Positions 35,692-45,251 of a stretch of DNA of 64,000 nucleotides are shown in pieces. The notes beneath the pieces are model-generated. The model saw nothing but the letters and a program-made list of their open reading frames with translations, did no database searches and was not told the DNA's origin. Both the position numbers and the translations under genes were made by a program. Position 1 is the stretch's first letter. Each line of letters starts with the position of its first letter. The stretch is taken from positions 666,471-730,470 of the forward strand of contig NZ_CP092099.1 of the NCBI RefSeq assembly GCF_022259695.1, in the 5' to 3' direction. This DNA is from Flaviramulus sp. BrNp1-15. GTDB taxonomy: Bacteria > Bacteroidota > Bacteroidia > Flavobacteriales > Flavobacteriaceae.

Positions 35692-36344
35692 GACTTCACT
35701 TTTTTAATTGCAGCAAAAGCTTTATCAACATATTCATCTTCAACCAAAATGGTAAACTCGTTAGTGGTAGAAATAACCTCGTAAAGTACAACACCTTCCC
35801 AAGCTAAGCGTTTAAAGAAGTGATAGTATAATCCGGCAATTTTAGAGTTGTCTTTTGGTAAGTTAATACTAATTGCAGATAAGCCATCTTGTACCGCTAA
35901 AAATGTTTCGTGTTTTAATTGATTTTCGATAAAATCTTTTAAGCTACTAGATATAATAATATTGCTTTCATGTATCCCTCTTGTAAACGTGTAAAATAAT
36001 TTAGATTCTTGGTTTATTCTATCTAAAATTTTAGCATGATTATCAATAATAGTATCCGAATTCTTTACAGTAAAATCTGTTAAATTAGAACGTACAGTTA
36101 TATCACCTAAATTCTGAATTACTCTTTTCATTTTCACAGAATTAGATAATGCCACAGGTGGATTGTAGCGTCTAAGCGCCATCATAATTGCTCCTGGTTT
36201 TACGTCCTTTTTTAGCATTTTACTTATGGGTTCTGTAAGTTCAATGGCTAAAGCACTAAAGTTGATAATATTTCTAGAAAGCGCCTCTTCTAAATAAGGT
36301 TGTGCTATTAAAATGTCTTCTACACAGTTAGATACAGTTTTCAT
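35688..36344 (-). CDS. ACT-domain-like protein divergent from lysC
   Basis: 218 residues without transmembrane segments. The N-terminal part looks like a small winged helix (TVSNCVEDILIAQPYLEEAL, then NFSALAIELTEPISKML). Two ACT-like halves may follow (HESNIIISSSLKDFIENQL and the C-terminal VVLYEVISTTNEFTILVEDEYVDKAFAAI). Such proteins are sometimes mislabelled aspartate kinase because of similarity to its regulatory domain. The kinase domain is absent here. Head to head with lysC, it may sense an amino acid and regulate the lysine/threonine pathway; this is an inference. Confidence 0.75.
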   Translation of the reverse strand: MKTVSNCVEDILIAQPYLEEALSRNIINFSALAIELTEPISKMLKKDVKPGAIMMALRRYNPPVALSNSVKMKRVIQNLGDITVRSNLTDFTVKNSDTIIDNHAKILDRINQESKLFYTFTRGIHESNIIISSSLKDFIENQLKHETFLAVQDGLSAISINLPKDNSKIAGLYYHFFKRLAWEGVVLYEVISTTNEFTILVEDEYVDKAFAAIKKVKS

Positions 36345-36366
36345 GTTAATTATTTAACAATATGTG

Positions 36367-36374
36367 CAAAAATA
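36367..36374 (-). promoter_or_regulatory. -7 box for the ACT-domain gene
   Basis: Minus-strand TATTTTTG, 22 bases before the ATG at 36344. No clear box of this type precedes lysC on the plus strand. Confidence 0.45.
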
Positions 36375-36441
36375 AACATTTTTTTTAATAAACATAGGTA
36401 ATAGATAAATGAGTTATAATTTTATCCTCAAATTAATGAAA

Positions 36442-37764
36442 ATGAAGGTATTGAAATTTGGGGGGACATCTGTAGGTTCCGTGAAAAATATGTGCAACGT
36501 TAAGGATATAATTAACGATGGAGAGAAGAAAATAGTTGTGCTTTCGGCTATGTCGGGAACAACTAATCAATTAGTTGCTATAGCACTGGATATTTCTGAT
36601 AATAAGCCAAATGAAGCTATAGACAAAATAAACAAGCTTCACGAATCGTATTTTCAGACCATAGATGAACTTTTGCTTAATAAAGGTTTAAATGAAGATG
36701 TTAAGGAATATGTTTCAGGTGTATTTAACTTTTTAGTAGAATGCACTTATAAGAATTTTTCTGAAACTTTAGAAAATCAAATAGTTGCTCAAGGTGAGTT
36801 GCTTTCAACATACATGTTTAATAGCTACTTAAAACAGGAGAATATAAATTCAGCATTATTACCTGCATTAAGTTTTATGCGTATTGATGAGTTTAAAGAA
36901 CCAGACATTGATTATATAAAAAGTAAGTTTTCTGAGGTTTATAACGATACAGCAGATTCTAAAATTTATATTACTCAAGGGTTTATTTGTTTAGACGGTA
37001 ATGATGAGATTTCAAATTTACAGCGAGGAGGAAGTGATTATACAGCAACTATTATTGGAGCTGCTATTAAAGCTGATGAGGTGCAAATTTGGACAGATAT
37101 AGATGGGATGCATAATAATGATCCAAGGCATGTAGAAAACACAAAACCTATTTCAAATTTGTCGTTTGATGAGGCAGCAGAATTAGCATATTTTGGTGCA
37201 AAAATTTTGCACCCTCAAACCGTTACACCTGTTAGAGCAGATGGTATACCTGTGCGATTAAAAAACACAATGAATCCTGATGCTCATGGCACATTAATTT
37301 CCAATAGTACTTCTGAAAATGGTATAAAAGCTATAGCGGCTAAAGATAATATTACGGCAATAAAAATTAAATCTGCAAGAATGTTGCAGGCGCACGGTTT
37401 TTTAAAGAAGGTTTTTGAGATTTTTGAGACTTATAAAACATCTATCGATATGATTACAACATCTGAGGTAGCAGTTTCATTAACTATAGATGACGATAAA
37501 AACTTAGATAAAATTCTAGTTGAATTAGAAAAAATAGCGACTATAGAGGTTGATAATAATCAAAGTATTGTATGCTTAGTTGGGCATTCTGTAGTTAATC
37601 ATCAAGATACCTATAAGTTGTTTCAAATATTACAAGATGTAAAAATCAGAATGATTTCTTATGGAGGTAGTAATAACAATATCTCTTTATTAATTAACTC
37701 AAAGGATAAAATAAAGACACTAGGCAAGCTAAACAACTATTTATTTGAATTAGTCACTCTGTAA
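36442..37764 (+). CDS. lysC: Aspartate kinase
   Basis: First enzyme of the aspartate pathway (lysine, threonine, methionine), 440 residues from the ATG at 36442. I prefer this start because the family begins MKVLKFGGTSVGS; the frame extends upstream to ATGs at 36436 and 36409, which would add a hydrophobic tail without conservation. Active-site stretches: KFGGTSVGS, GRGGSDYTA-like LQRGGSDYTATIIGA, WTDIDGMHNNDPR and FDEAAELAYFGAKILHP. Two ACT domains occupy about 300-440, so feedback inhibition is expected. No fused homoserine dehydrogenase. Confidence 0.93.
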   Translation: MKVLKFGGTSVGSVKNMCNVKDIINDGEKKIVVLSAMSGTTNQLVAIALDISDNKPNEAIDKINKLHESYFQTIDELLLNKGLNEDVKEYVSGVFNFLVECTYKNFSETLENQIVAQGELLSTYMFNSYLKQENINSALLPALSFMRIDEFKEPDIDYIKSKFSEVYNDTADSKIYITQGFICLDGNDEISNLQRGGSDYTATIIGAAIKADEVQIWTDIDGMHNNDPRHVENTKPISNLSFDEAAELAYFGAKILHPQTVTPVRADGIPVRLKNTMNPDAHGTLISNSTSENGIKAIAAKDNITAIKIKSARMLQAHGFLKKVFEIFETYKTSIDMITTSEVAVSLTIDDDKNLDKILVELEKIATIEVDNNQSIVCLVGHSVVNHQDTYKLFQILQDVKIRMISYGGSNNNISLLINSKDKIKTLGKLNNYLFELVTL

Positions 37765-37786
37765 ATTGCAATTTTAGTGTTGTTTT

Positions 37787-37813
37787 AAAGGGTCGTTGTA
37801 AAAACGACCCTTT
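37787..37813. terminator. Hairpin between lysC and pepP
   Basis: AAAGGGTCGTT (37787-37797) pairs exactly with AACGACCCTTT (37803-37813) around a five-base loop. The T-runs on both strands are short, so termination may be weak in either direction. Confidence 0.65.
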
Positions 37814-37819
37814 ATAAGT

Positions 37820-39112
37820 TTATGAGTTCATAAGGTCTTCAATTTCATCAGCTTCAATAGGAATGTTTTGCATTAAATTAAATGGTTCACCAGTTTTCTG
37901 AATAACCACGTCATCTTCTAATCTAATACCAAAACCTTCGTCAGGAATATAAATTCCAGGTTCTACAGTAAATACCATATTTGCTTGCATAGGCTCAGTT
38001 AAAATACCGTAATCATGTGTGTCTAAACCAATATGGTGTGAAGTTCCATGCATGAAGTATTTTTTATAAGCAGGCCAATCAGGATTTTCATTTTTAACAT
38101 CAGATTTATCTAACAAACCTAAACCTAAAAGTTCTGAGGTCATGATTTTTCCAACTTCAACATGATAATCTGCCCAAATAGTTCCGGGTGTTAACATTTT
38201 GGTAGCTTCATTTTTAACTCTGTTCACAGCATTATAAACATCTTTTTGTCTTTTTGTAAAAGTTCCTGAAATGGGGATGGTTCTGCTTAAGTCGCTTGAG
38301 TAATTAGCATATTCTGCAGCAACATCAAACAAGATTAAATCTCCTGCTTTACATTGTTGATTGTTTTCTATATAATGTAAAACATTAGCATTATTTCCTG
38401 ATGCAATTATAGGTGTGTAAGCAAAACCTTTTGATCGATTGCGTAAAAATTCATGCATAAATTCTGCTTCAATTTCATATTCCCAAACGTTTGGTTTTAC
38501 AAAACTTAATATGCGTCTAAAACCTTTTTCTGTAATGTTGCATGCATGCTGCATTAACTCAATTTCAATATCATCTTTTACAGAACGTAAACGTTGTAAT
38601 ATTGGGTTGCTTTTAGCAACAGCATGTGCAGGATATTTTTCTTTTAGCCATTTTGTAAAGCGGTCTTCTCTGGTTTCGGTTTCTACATTTGCTCTATAAT
38701 GCTCGTTGGTGTTTATGTAAATGGTGTCGCATTGGGTCATGATTTCAAACATGATTTTTCCCATATCTTGTAACCAATAAACAGTTTTGATTCCGCTAGT
38801 TTTAAATGCGGCTTCTTTAGTTAATTTTTCGCCTTCCCAAATAGCGATATGTTCGTTAGTTTCTTTTAAAAATAAAATTTCTCGATGTTTTTCTTTCGGG
38901 CAATCAGGGAATAAAACCAGAATACTTTCCTCTTGATCTACACCACTTAGATAAAAAATATCTCGATGTTGTTCAAAAGGCATCGTGCTATCTGCACTTA
39001 TAGGGTAAATATCATTAGAGTTAAAAATAGCTAAACTATTAGGTTTCATTTTAGCTGAAAATTTTGCTCTATTTTTTATAAATAGCTTATTGTCAATGGG
39101 TAAGTATTTCAT
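37820..39112 (-). CDS. pepP: Xaa-Pro aminopeptidase family (M24B) protein
   Basis: 430 residues. Removes an N-terminal residue ahead of proline, using two metals. The creatinase-like N-terminal domain (about 1-170) is followed by the pita-bread domain with ligands in LILFDVAAEYANYSSDLSRT (two Asp, about 260-270), MHGTSHHIGLDTHD (His, about 353), TVEPGIYIP (Glu, about 388) and GIRLEDDVVI (Glu). Typical PepP arrangement. No leader, so cytoplasmic. Confidence 0.93.
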   Translation of the reverse strand: MKYLPIDNKLFIKNRAKFSAKMKPNSLAIFNSNDIYPISADSTMPFEQHRDIFYLSGVDQEESILVLFPDCPKEKHREILFLKETNEHIAIWEGEKLTKEAAFKTSGIKTVYWLQDMGKIMFEIMTQCDTIYINTNEHYRANVETETREDRFTKWLKEKYPAHAVAKSNPILQRLRSVKDDIEIELMQHACNITEKGFRRILSFVKPNVWEYEIEAEFMHEFLRNRSKGFAYTPIIASGNNANVLHYIENNQQCKAGDLILFDVAAEYANYSSDLSRTIPISGTFTKRQKDVYNAVNRVKNEATKMLTPGTIWADYHVEVGKIMTSELLGLGLLDKSDVKNENPDWPAYKKYFMHGTSHHIGLDTHDYGILTEPMQANMVFTVEPGIYIPDEGFGIRLEDDVVIQKTGEPFNLMQNIPIEADEIEDLMNS

Positions 39113-39175
39113 GTTAAGAATGTATTAAGTTTGATAAATGTAATGAAACTAAATAATTCTTAGGTGATAATTCAT

Positions 39176-39183
39176 TATATTTG
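39176..39183 (+). promoter_or_regulatory. -7 box for the T9SS metalloprotease gene
   Basis: TATATTTG (exact TAnnTTTG) lies 38 bases before the ATG at 39222. No TTTG at the usual spacing upstream. Confidence 0.45.
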
Positions 39184-39221
39184 ATACTCTCTCGAAAATT
39201 TCATTCAAAAATATTGTGATT

Positions 39222-41066
39222 ATGAAACCAAATCCACTTTTAAAAGTATTCTTTGTTTTATCGTATTTAGTACCTACATTAGTTATTAATGCTCAGATAG
39301 GGCTTAAAGAATTATCATTAGAGAAACAGATTCAAAATTCAAATACAGTTGTAGAAGGAAAGGTAAAATCAAAAAAATCCTTTTGGAATGCGCAGGATGG
39401 ATTAATATATACAGCAAATACTATTGAAGTTTATAAAGTTTTTAAGGGAAAATCAGTATCTACTATAGATGTAATTACTTTAGGAGGAACAGTTGGTTTA
39501 AAGGCTTTAATAGCAAACCCAAGTTTAAAGCTTCAAGTAGGTGATATAGGTGTTTTTACATTAATAGAAAATGATGATTTATCACCAACTACCAAAAGTG
39601 ATTCCGTTCTAAAACAATTTAAACCTTATGGTTCAATTCAGGGGTTTTACAAATACAATTTATATTCAGATGTAGCGGTAAATCCATTTAATAAAAAACA
39701 AGGTATAAAATCGTCTTTTTATAGTGAAATAATGTCTTTTATTAAAAAGCAATATGTTGAGGTTGAGGTTTTTGATGCTGTAAATAAAACTTCTGTATTT
39801 AATAAGGGAAGCTTGTTTGTGCCTTCGGGAATAGCCTTTTCGCCAACAACAGCATCAGCAGGAACCGGTACAGTGCTTACAATAACAGGTTCTGATTTTG
39901 GAGGAACAACAGGAACAGTTTGGTTTAGTAATGCTGATGATGGAGGAGCTACTTTTGTTAGTGCGTTAGGTACGCAAGTGTTGTCTTGGAGTGATACTCA
40001 AATTACAGTAGAAATACCATCAAATGCGGGAACAGGTCCTATTATGGTTGAAGATGCTGTTTCAGCAAGTGCTGTGTCTGCAGCTAGCTTAACAGTCTCT
40101 TATGCTGAAATAAATGTTATTTATGATGCTAATGGTACAATTCCTCCTGAAGCTTATCCAGTACAACATGTAGATATTAATGGTAGTGGTGGGTATACCT
40201 TGGAAATGTTTACAGATTTTTTCGATAACTCTGAGCATGATGGAGCAAAAGTTGCTTTTGAAAGTGCTCTAAATGAATGGGTTTGTCAATCAGGAGTCAA
40301 TTGGGTAATTAGTGGTAGCGCCACATCTGTTGATATTGTAGATTATGAGAGTGATCCAACTGGGGCTAATGGAGCACCTGTTAATGTTATTCGTTTTGAT
40401 AACGGTTCTGAATTAGATACAAATGTGTTAGGAGTATGTTATTCATGGTATTCTGGTTGTGGTGGTGCTGGAGGTATTGATTGGTATGTTGGTGAGATGG
40501 ATATAGTTTTTGATAGTGAAACAAATTGGCATTTTGATACAGGATTACCTGAATTTAGTGAATATGATTTTCAAAGTGTAGCTCTACATGAATTGGGTCA
40601 TGGACATCAGTTAGGTCATGTTATTGATGTGGTAAGTGATGGAGATAATTTAGATGATGTTATGCATTATGCAATTTCTAATAGTGAACAACAAAGAGTT
40701 TTAAGTGCAAATAATATAATAGCAGCTAATGATGTTCAAAGTAGAAGTACGAGTTTAATGGTTTGTGGTCAATCATTAATGACAGATGCTTCGTGTCCAT
40801 TAAGTATTGCAGAGGAAGAATTAAAACAAGCAATTACATTATATCCAAATCCAGCTAGAAATGAGGTTTTTATTAAAAATGATTCGTTTATTAATTTAGA
40901 TAAAGCTGTTATATATGATATTAGTGGAAGGTTAGTTTCTGAATATGACTTATCAAATACTGTAAGAACAAAACCTATTAGCTTAATAGGTGTTTCAAGA
41001 GGGATTTATTTTGTTAAAATTCACTCAGAAAGAGCTTTTGTAACTAAAAAAATTATTTTAGAATAA
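39222..41066 (+). CDS. T9SS-exported matrixin-like metalloprotease with IPT/TIG domain
   Basis: 614 residues from the ATG at 39222 (the upstream GTG at 39216 in the same frame is less likely). Order: signal peptide ending INAQ, an N-terminal domain (about 30-190), an IPT/TIG domain SGIAFSPTTASAGTGTVLTI (about 200-285), a catalytic domain with zinc motif HELGHGHQLGHV (about 450), and a C-terminal T9SS type A sorting domain (LYPNPARNEVFI to RGIYFVKI, about 540-614). The zinc motif has Gln where metzincins have Gly at position 8. It would be exported by T9SS and anchored or released outside. Single gene. Confidence 0.9.
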   Translation: MKPNPLLKVFFVLSYLVPTLVINAQIGLKELSLEKQIQNSNTVVEGKVKSKKSFWNAQDGLIYTANTIEVYKVFKGKSVSTIDVITLGGTVGLKALIANPSLKLQVGDIGVFTLIENDDLSPTTKSDSVLKQFKPYGSIQGFYKYNLYSDVAVNPFNKKQGIKSSFYSEIMSFIKKQYVEVEVFDAVNKTSVFNKGSLFVPSGIAFSPTTASAGTGTVLTITGSDFGGTTGTVWFSNADDGGATFVSALGTQVLSWSDTQITVEIPSNAGTGPIMVEDAVSASAVSAASLTVSYAEINVIYDANGTIPPEAYPVQHVDINGSGGYTLEMFTDFFDNSEHDGAKVAFESALNEWVCQSGVNWVISGSATSVDIVDYESDPTGANGAPVNVIRFDNGSELDTNVLGVCYSWYSGCGGAGGIDWYVGEMDIVFDSETNWHFDTGLPEFSEYDFQSVALHELGHGHQLGHVIDVVSDGDNLDDVMHYAISNSEQQRVLSANNIIAANDVQSRSTSLMVCGQSLMTDASCPLSIAEEELKQAITLYPNPARNEVFIKNDSFINLDKAVIYDISGRLVSEYDLSNTVRTKPISLIGVSRGIYFVKIHSERAFVTKKIILE

Positions 41067-41083
41067 TTTCAATTTTATTTCAT

Positions 41084-41124
41084 AAAAAAAGGAGGTGTTT
41101 TAACATCTCCTTTTTTTTTTTTTG
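41084..41124. terminator. Terminator between the T9SS protease and a small protein gene
   Basis: GGAGGTG (41091-41097) pairs with CATCTCC (41104-41110), one G-T wobble, flanked by an A-run and a long T-run. It serves both convergent genes. Confidence 0.85.
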
Positions 41125-41139
41125 CTTAGCTAATACTAG

Positions 41140-41439
41140 TTATTTATTCATTGCATTTTTAATCACTCCTATAATAGCCATTAGTACACCGCCACCAACA
41201 CCACCGCCAGCAACACTGCCTAAAATACTACTAAGGTCAAGACTTGTAGAAGCAGCAGCTGCTTCCGCTCCACCAAGACCAAGCATACCTAATAGGGAAC
41301 CGCCAAGGCCTCCACCAAGAATTCCGACTACAGAATTCCATAAAGTTCCTAATGAGAATTTTTTCATTAACGATCCTGCTAGATTTCCACCAACAGCACC
41401 ACTTACAAGTTGAATAATTAAAGGTAAATACTCTTCCAT
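41140..41439 (-). CDS. Small glycine/alanine-rich membrane protein
   Basis: 99 residues dominated by Gly, Ala, Leu and Ser, with hydrophobic Gly-zipper stretches: LVSGAVGGNLAGSLM (about 12-26), GILGGGLGGSLLGMLGLGG (about 39-57) and SVAGGGVGGGVLMAIIG (about 73-89). No known family. It could be a membrane-associated or self-assembling protein. No obvious partner nearby. Confidence 0.65.
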   Translation of the reverse strand: MEEYLPLIIQLVSGAVGGNLAGSLMKKFSLGTLWNSVVGILGGGLGGSLLGMLGLGGAEAAAASTSLDLSSILGSVAGGGVGGGVLMAIIGVIKNAMNK

Positions 41440-41613
41440 TTTATTTAATTTAATTAGTTAGTTTTATAAATTAACGAAAATATTATGAATTATTTAAAAA
41501 AATAACATATTAATTTTTATATATATAATTTTTAAGCTAATAAAATACCATATCATCAATTAGCATAAAATCTCTTTAAAATCATTCTAAATAACAAAAC
41601 AAGACATTTCTTA

Positions 41614-41645
41614 TTTGCCTATATATATATGCTAACTTACCTTTG
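41614..41645 (+). promoter_or_regulatory. Consensus promoter of sdhCAB
   Basis: TTTG (41614-41617) and TACCTTTG (41638-41645) are separated by 20 bases, matching the Bacteroidota -33/-7 consensus completely. The start codon of sdhC is 26 bases further on. It is the best promoter in the window. Confidence 0.8.
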
Positions 41646-41671
41646 TGTTTAAATAAATTAACTTCAAAAAA

Positions 41672-42343
41672 ATGAGTGGATTTTTTAAATCTTCAATTGG
41701 AAGAAAAGTAGCTATGTCACTTTCCGCATTCTTCCTCATGTTTTTCTTAATTATACATTTAGCAGTAAATATTACATCGTTATTTAGTGCCAATTTGTTT
41801 AATGAAATGTCTCATTTCATGGGAACAAACCCTTTAGTACAATTCGCGTTACAACCAGTTTTAATTTTTGGTGTTGTGTTTCATTTTGTTATGGGATTTG
41901 TTTTAGAATTGAAAAACAAAAAAGCAAATGGTGTTAAGTATGCAAGAAATAATGGTGCTGCGAATTCTACTTGGATGAGCAGAAACATGATTTACAGCGG
42001 TTTAGTTGTATTAGCTTTTATTGTATTACACTTTATTGATTTTTGGATTCCTGAACTTAACACTAAATATGTTGTTGGTGATATGTCTGGAATGCACGAT
42101 GGTAATTTTAGATACTATCATGAATTAGTAGAGAAATTCCATAACCCAATTAGAGTTGCGGCCTATGTTATAGCTTTTATATTATTAGGTTTACACTTAG
42201 CACATGGTTTCAAATCAGCTTTTCAATCAATGGGTGCATCAACTATTAGAAAAGAACGTTTACAAACTATTAGTAATATATATTCTGTAGTAATTCCATT
42301 AGGGTTTATAATTATAGCAGTTTATCATTACTTTAACCATTAA
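41672..42343 (+). CDS. sdhC: Succinate dehydrogenase cytochrome b subunit
   Basis: 223-residue single membrane anchor of the Bacteroidota-type (type B) succinate:quinone oxidoreductase. Five transmembrane helices (about 15-35, 55-73, 107-125, 160-178, 202-220). Haem-ligand histidines sit in [22 protein letters not shown] and LHLAHGF. A single large anchor instead of SdhC plus SdhD is normal here. First gene of sdhCAB; the next start is 11 bases away. Confidence 0.95.
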   Translation: MSGFFKSSIGRKVAMSLSAFFLMFFLIIHLAVNITSLFSANLFNEMSHFMGTNPLVQFALQPVLIFGVVFHFVMGFVLELKNKKANGVKYARNNGAANSTWMSRNMIYSGLVVLAFIVLHFIDFWIPELNTKYVVGDMSGMHDGNFRYYHELVEKFHNPIRVAAYVIAFILLGLHLAHGFKSAFQSMGASTIRKERLQTISNIYSVVIPLGFIIIAVYHYFNH

Positions 42344-42354
42344 TCTTAAATCGT

Positions 42355-44352
42355 ATGACTTTAGATTCAAAAGTACCAAAAGGTCCAATTCAAGATAAAT
42401 GGACAACATATAAAGATAAAATCAATCTTGTTAATCCTGCCAACAAACGTCATATAGATGTAATAGTTGTGGGTACAGGTTTAGCAGGAGGTTCGGCAGC
42501 AGCAACCTTAGCAGAATTAGGATATAATGTAAAAGCATTTTGTTATCAAGATTCTCCTCGACGAGCACATTCTATTGCAGCTCAAGGTGGTATTAATGCT
42601 GCGAAGAACTATCAAGGTGATGGAGATTCTACTTACCGATTGTTTTACGATACTGTAAAAGGAGGGGATTACCGCTCGCGTGAGGCAAACGTATATCGTT
42701 TAGCAGAAGTATCAGGAAATATAATTGATCAATGTGTCGCTCAAGGTGTTCCTTTTGCACGTGATTATGGTGGCTTATTAGATAATCGATCTTTTGGAGG
42801 TGTATTAGTTTCAAGAACTTTTTACGCTAAAGGGCAAACAGGACAGCAACTTTTATTAGGTGCATATTCTGCTATGAATCGTCAAATAGCTCGTGGTAAA
42901 ATACAAATGTATAACCGTCACGAAATGTTAGACGTAGTTAAAGTTGATGGTAAAGCACGAGGTATAATTACAAGAAACTTAATTACAGGAGAAATTGAAA
43001 GACATTCAGCACATGCTGTAGTAATTGCATCAGGAGGGTATGGAAATGTATATTTCTTATCTACAAATGCTATGGGAAGTAATGTAACTGCCGGATGGAA
43101 AGTTCATAAAAAAGGAGCATATTTTGCCAACCCTTGTTATACACAAATCCATCCAACGTGTATTCCACGAAGTGGAGATTACCAGTCTAAATTAACTTTA
43201 ATGTCTGAGTCTTTACGTAACGATGGACGTATATGGGTGCCAAAGAATATGGAAGATGTGATGGCAATTCGTGAAGGTCGTAAAAAACCAACGGAATTAT
43301 CTGAAGATGAAAGAGATTATTATTTAGAGCGTCGTTATCCAGCCTTTGGAAACTTAGTACCTCGTGATGTAGCCTCAAGAGCTGCTAAAGAGCGTTGTGA
43401 TGCTGGTTACGGTGTAAATGCAACAGGAGAAGCAGTGTATTTAGATTTTGCTGCAGCAATTGAGCGTTACGGGAAAGAGCAAGCTAAAATTTTAAATATT
43501 TCAAACCCTAGTAAAGAAAAAATCACTGAATTAGGAGAAAAAATTGTTGAGGCTAAATATGGTAACTTATTCCAAATGTATGAGAAGATAGTAGATCAAA
43601 ATCCATACAAAACACCAATGATGATTTATCCTGCGGTACACTATACAATGGGAGGTGTTTGGGTTGATTATAACTTAATGACTACAATTCCTGGTTGCTA
43701 CTGTATAGGTGAAGCAAATTTCTCAGATCACGGAGCTAACCGTCTTGGAGCTTCTGCTTTAATGCAAGGTTTAGCCGATGGATATTTTGTGTTACCATAT
43801 ACAATAGGTGATTATTTAGCCGATGATATTCGTACAGGAAAAATACCGACAGATACAAAAGAGTTTGATGAAGCTGAAAAAGACGTGACAGATAGAATTA
43901 ACTTTTTTATTAACAATAAAGGCACAAAATCTGTAGATTATTTCCATAAGAAATTAGGGAAAATTATGTGGGATAAATGTGGAATGTCTAGAAATGAGCA
44001 AGGATTAAAAGAGGCTATTGAAGATATTTCTAAGCTGCGTGCAGAATTTTGGAAAGATGTTTCGGTTCCAGGAGGAGATAAAGAGTTTAATGAAGAATTA
44101 GCCAAAGCAGGTCGTGTTGCAGATTTCTTAGAATTAGGAGAGTTGTTTGCTAAAGATGCATTACAACGAGAAGAGTCTGCAGGAGGTCATTTTAGAGAAG
44201 AGTACCAAACCCAAGAAGGAGAAGCTAAACGTAGAAAAGAGTTTCAATATGTTTCGGCTTGGGAATATAAAGGAGAACCCAAAGAAGCCATATTACATAT
44301 AGAAGATTTGGTTTATGAAAATATTGAAGTTAAAGAAAGAAGTTACAAATAA
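42355..44352 (+). CDS. sdhA: Succinate dehydrogenase flavoprotein subunit
   Basis: 665 residues. FAD-binding [17 protein letters not shown] (about 39-55), the covalent FAD histidine in [10 protein letters not shown] (about 68), active-site [11 protein letters not shown] and [17 protein letters not shown] (about 325-341), and [17 protein letters not shown]. Together with sdhB and sdhC it forms complex II (or fumarate reductase) on the cytoplasmic face of the inner membrane. Confidence 0.97.
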   Translation: MTLDSKVPKGPIQDKWTTYKDKINLVNPANKRHIDVIVVGTGLAGGSAAATLAELGYNVKAFCYQDSPRRAHSIAAQGGINAAKNYQGDGDSTYRLFYDTVKGGDYRSREANVYRLAEVSGNIIDQCVAQGVPFARDYGGLLDNRSFGGVLVSRTFYAKGQTGQQLLLGAYSAMNRQIARGKIQMYNRHEMLDVVKVDGKARGIITRNLITGEIERHSAHAVVIASGGYGNVYFLSTNAMGSNVTAGWKVHKKGAYFANPCYTQIHPTCIPRSGDYQSKLTLMSESLRNDGRIWVPKNMEDVMAIREGRKKPTELSEDERDYYLERRYPAFGNLVPRDVASRAAKERCDAGYGVNATGEAVYLDFAAAIERYGKEQAKILNISNPSKEKITELGEKIVEAKYGNLFQMYEKIVDQNPYKTPMMIYPAVHYTMGGVWVDYNLMTTIPGCYCIGEANFSDHGANRLGASALMQGLADGYFVLPYTIGDYLADDIRTGKIPTDTKEFDEAEKDVTDRINFFINNKGTKSVDYFHKKLGKIMWDKCGMSRNEQGLKEAIEDISKLRAEFWKDVSVPGGDKEFNEELAKAGRVADFLELGELFAKDALQREESAGGHFREEYQTQEGEAKRRKEFQYVSAWEYKGEPKEAILHIEDLVYENIEVKERSYK

Positions 44353-44361
44353 AAAGACGCT

Positions 44362-45102
44362 ATGAATTTAACACTTAAAATTTGGAGACAAAAAGACTCA
44401 GATGCAAAGGGTCAAATGGTAGATTATAAAGTTACTGAAATTTCAGAGCATATGTCCTTTTTAGAAATGATGGATGTTTTAAATGAACAATTAGTAAACT
44501 CTGGCGAAGAACCTGTAGCTTTTGATCATGATTGTAGAGAAGGGATATGCGGTATGTGCTCCATGTATATTAATGGAGAGGCACATGGACCAGATAGAGG
44601 TATTACCACTTGCCAGTTACACATGAGAATGTTTAAAGACGGAGATACTATTACGATAGAACCTTTTAGAGCAGCAGCTTTTCCAGTAATAAAAGATTTA
44701 GTTGTTGATAGAACAGCTTTTGATAGAATTCAACATGCAGGGGGTTACATTTCTGTAAACACTTCGGGTAATACACAAGATGCTAATAATATTCCAATTT
44801 CTAAACATGCAGCAGATGAAGCTATGGATGCTGCAACATGTATTGGATGTGGAGCTTGTGTAGCAACTTGTAAAAATTCATCAGCAATGTTATTTGTAGG
44901 AGCTAAAGTATCTCAATATGCACTATTACCTCAAGGACAAATTGAAGCTGCAGATCGTGTTAAAAATATGGTAGCACAAATGGATTTGGAAGGTTTTGGT
45001 AACTGTACAAATACAGGAGCTTGCGAGATTGAATGTCCTAAAGGAATTTCATTAGAAAATATTGCTCGTATGAATAGAGAGCTTATGAAAGCTTCTATTT
45101 AA
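44362..45102 (+). CDS. sdhB: Succinate dehydrogenase iron-sulfur subunit
   Basis: 246 residues. The plant-type ferredoxin part has [16 protein letters not shown] (2Fe-2S, about 56-71) and a further Cys in TTCQLH. The C-terminal part carries [13 protein letters not shown] (about 154-166) for the 4Fe-4S cluster and [14 protein letters not shown] (about 214-227) for the others. Last gene of sdhCAB, ten bases after sdhA, followed by a strong terminator. Confidence 0.97.
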   Translation: MNLTLKIWRQKDSDAKGQMVDYKVTEISEHMSFLEMMDVLNEQLVNSGEEPVAFDHDCREGICGMCSMYINGEAHGPDRGITTCQLHMRMFKDGDTITIEPFRAAAFPVIKDLVVDRTAFDRIQHAGGYISVNTSGNTQDANNIPISKHAADEAMDAATCIGCGACVATCKNSSAMLFVGAKVSQYALLPQGQIEAADRVKNMVAQMDLEGFGNCTNTGACEIECPKGISLENIARMNRELMKASI

Positions 45103-45128
45103 GAAAAATAGTATATTTCAAAATATAT

Positions 45129-45166
45129 AAACTCATGTCATTAATCGAAATGACATGAGTTTTTTG
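45129..45166 (+). terminator. Terminator after sdhCAB
   Basis: AAACTCATGTCATT (45129-45142) pairs perfectly with AATGACATGAGTTT (45149-45162) around a six-base loop, followed by T residues. Confidence 0.93.
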
Positions 45167-45251
45167 CTTTATAAAAGATTGAATTTGTATATTTATTTTC
45201 TGCATTTTTATAATATAAATTCAAAAGAATAAAAAATTCAATATTTATTTT

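Noticed and set aside
39216-39221. GTG as start codon of the T9SS protease
   Set aside because: The ATG two codons downstream gives a normal signal peptide and needs no unusual start.
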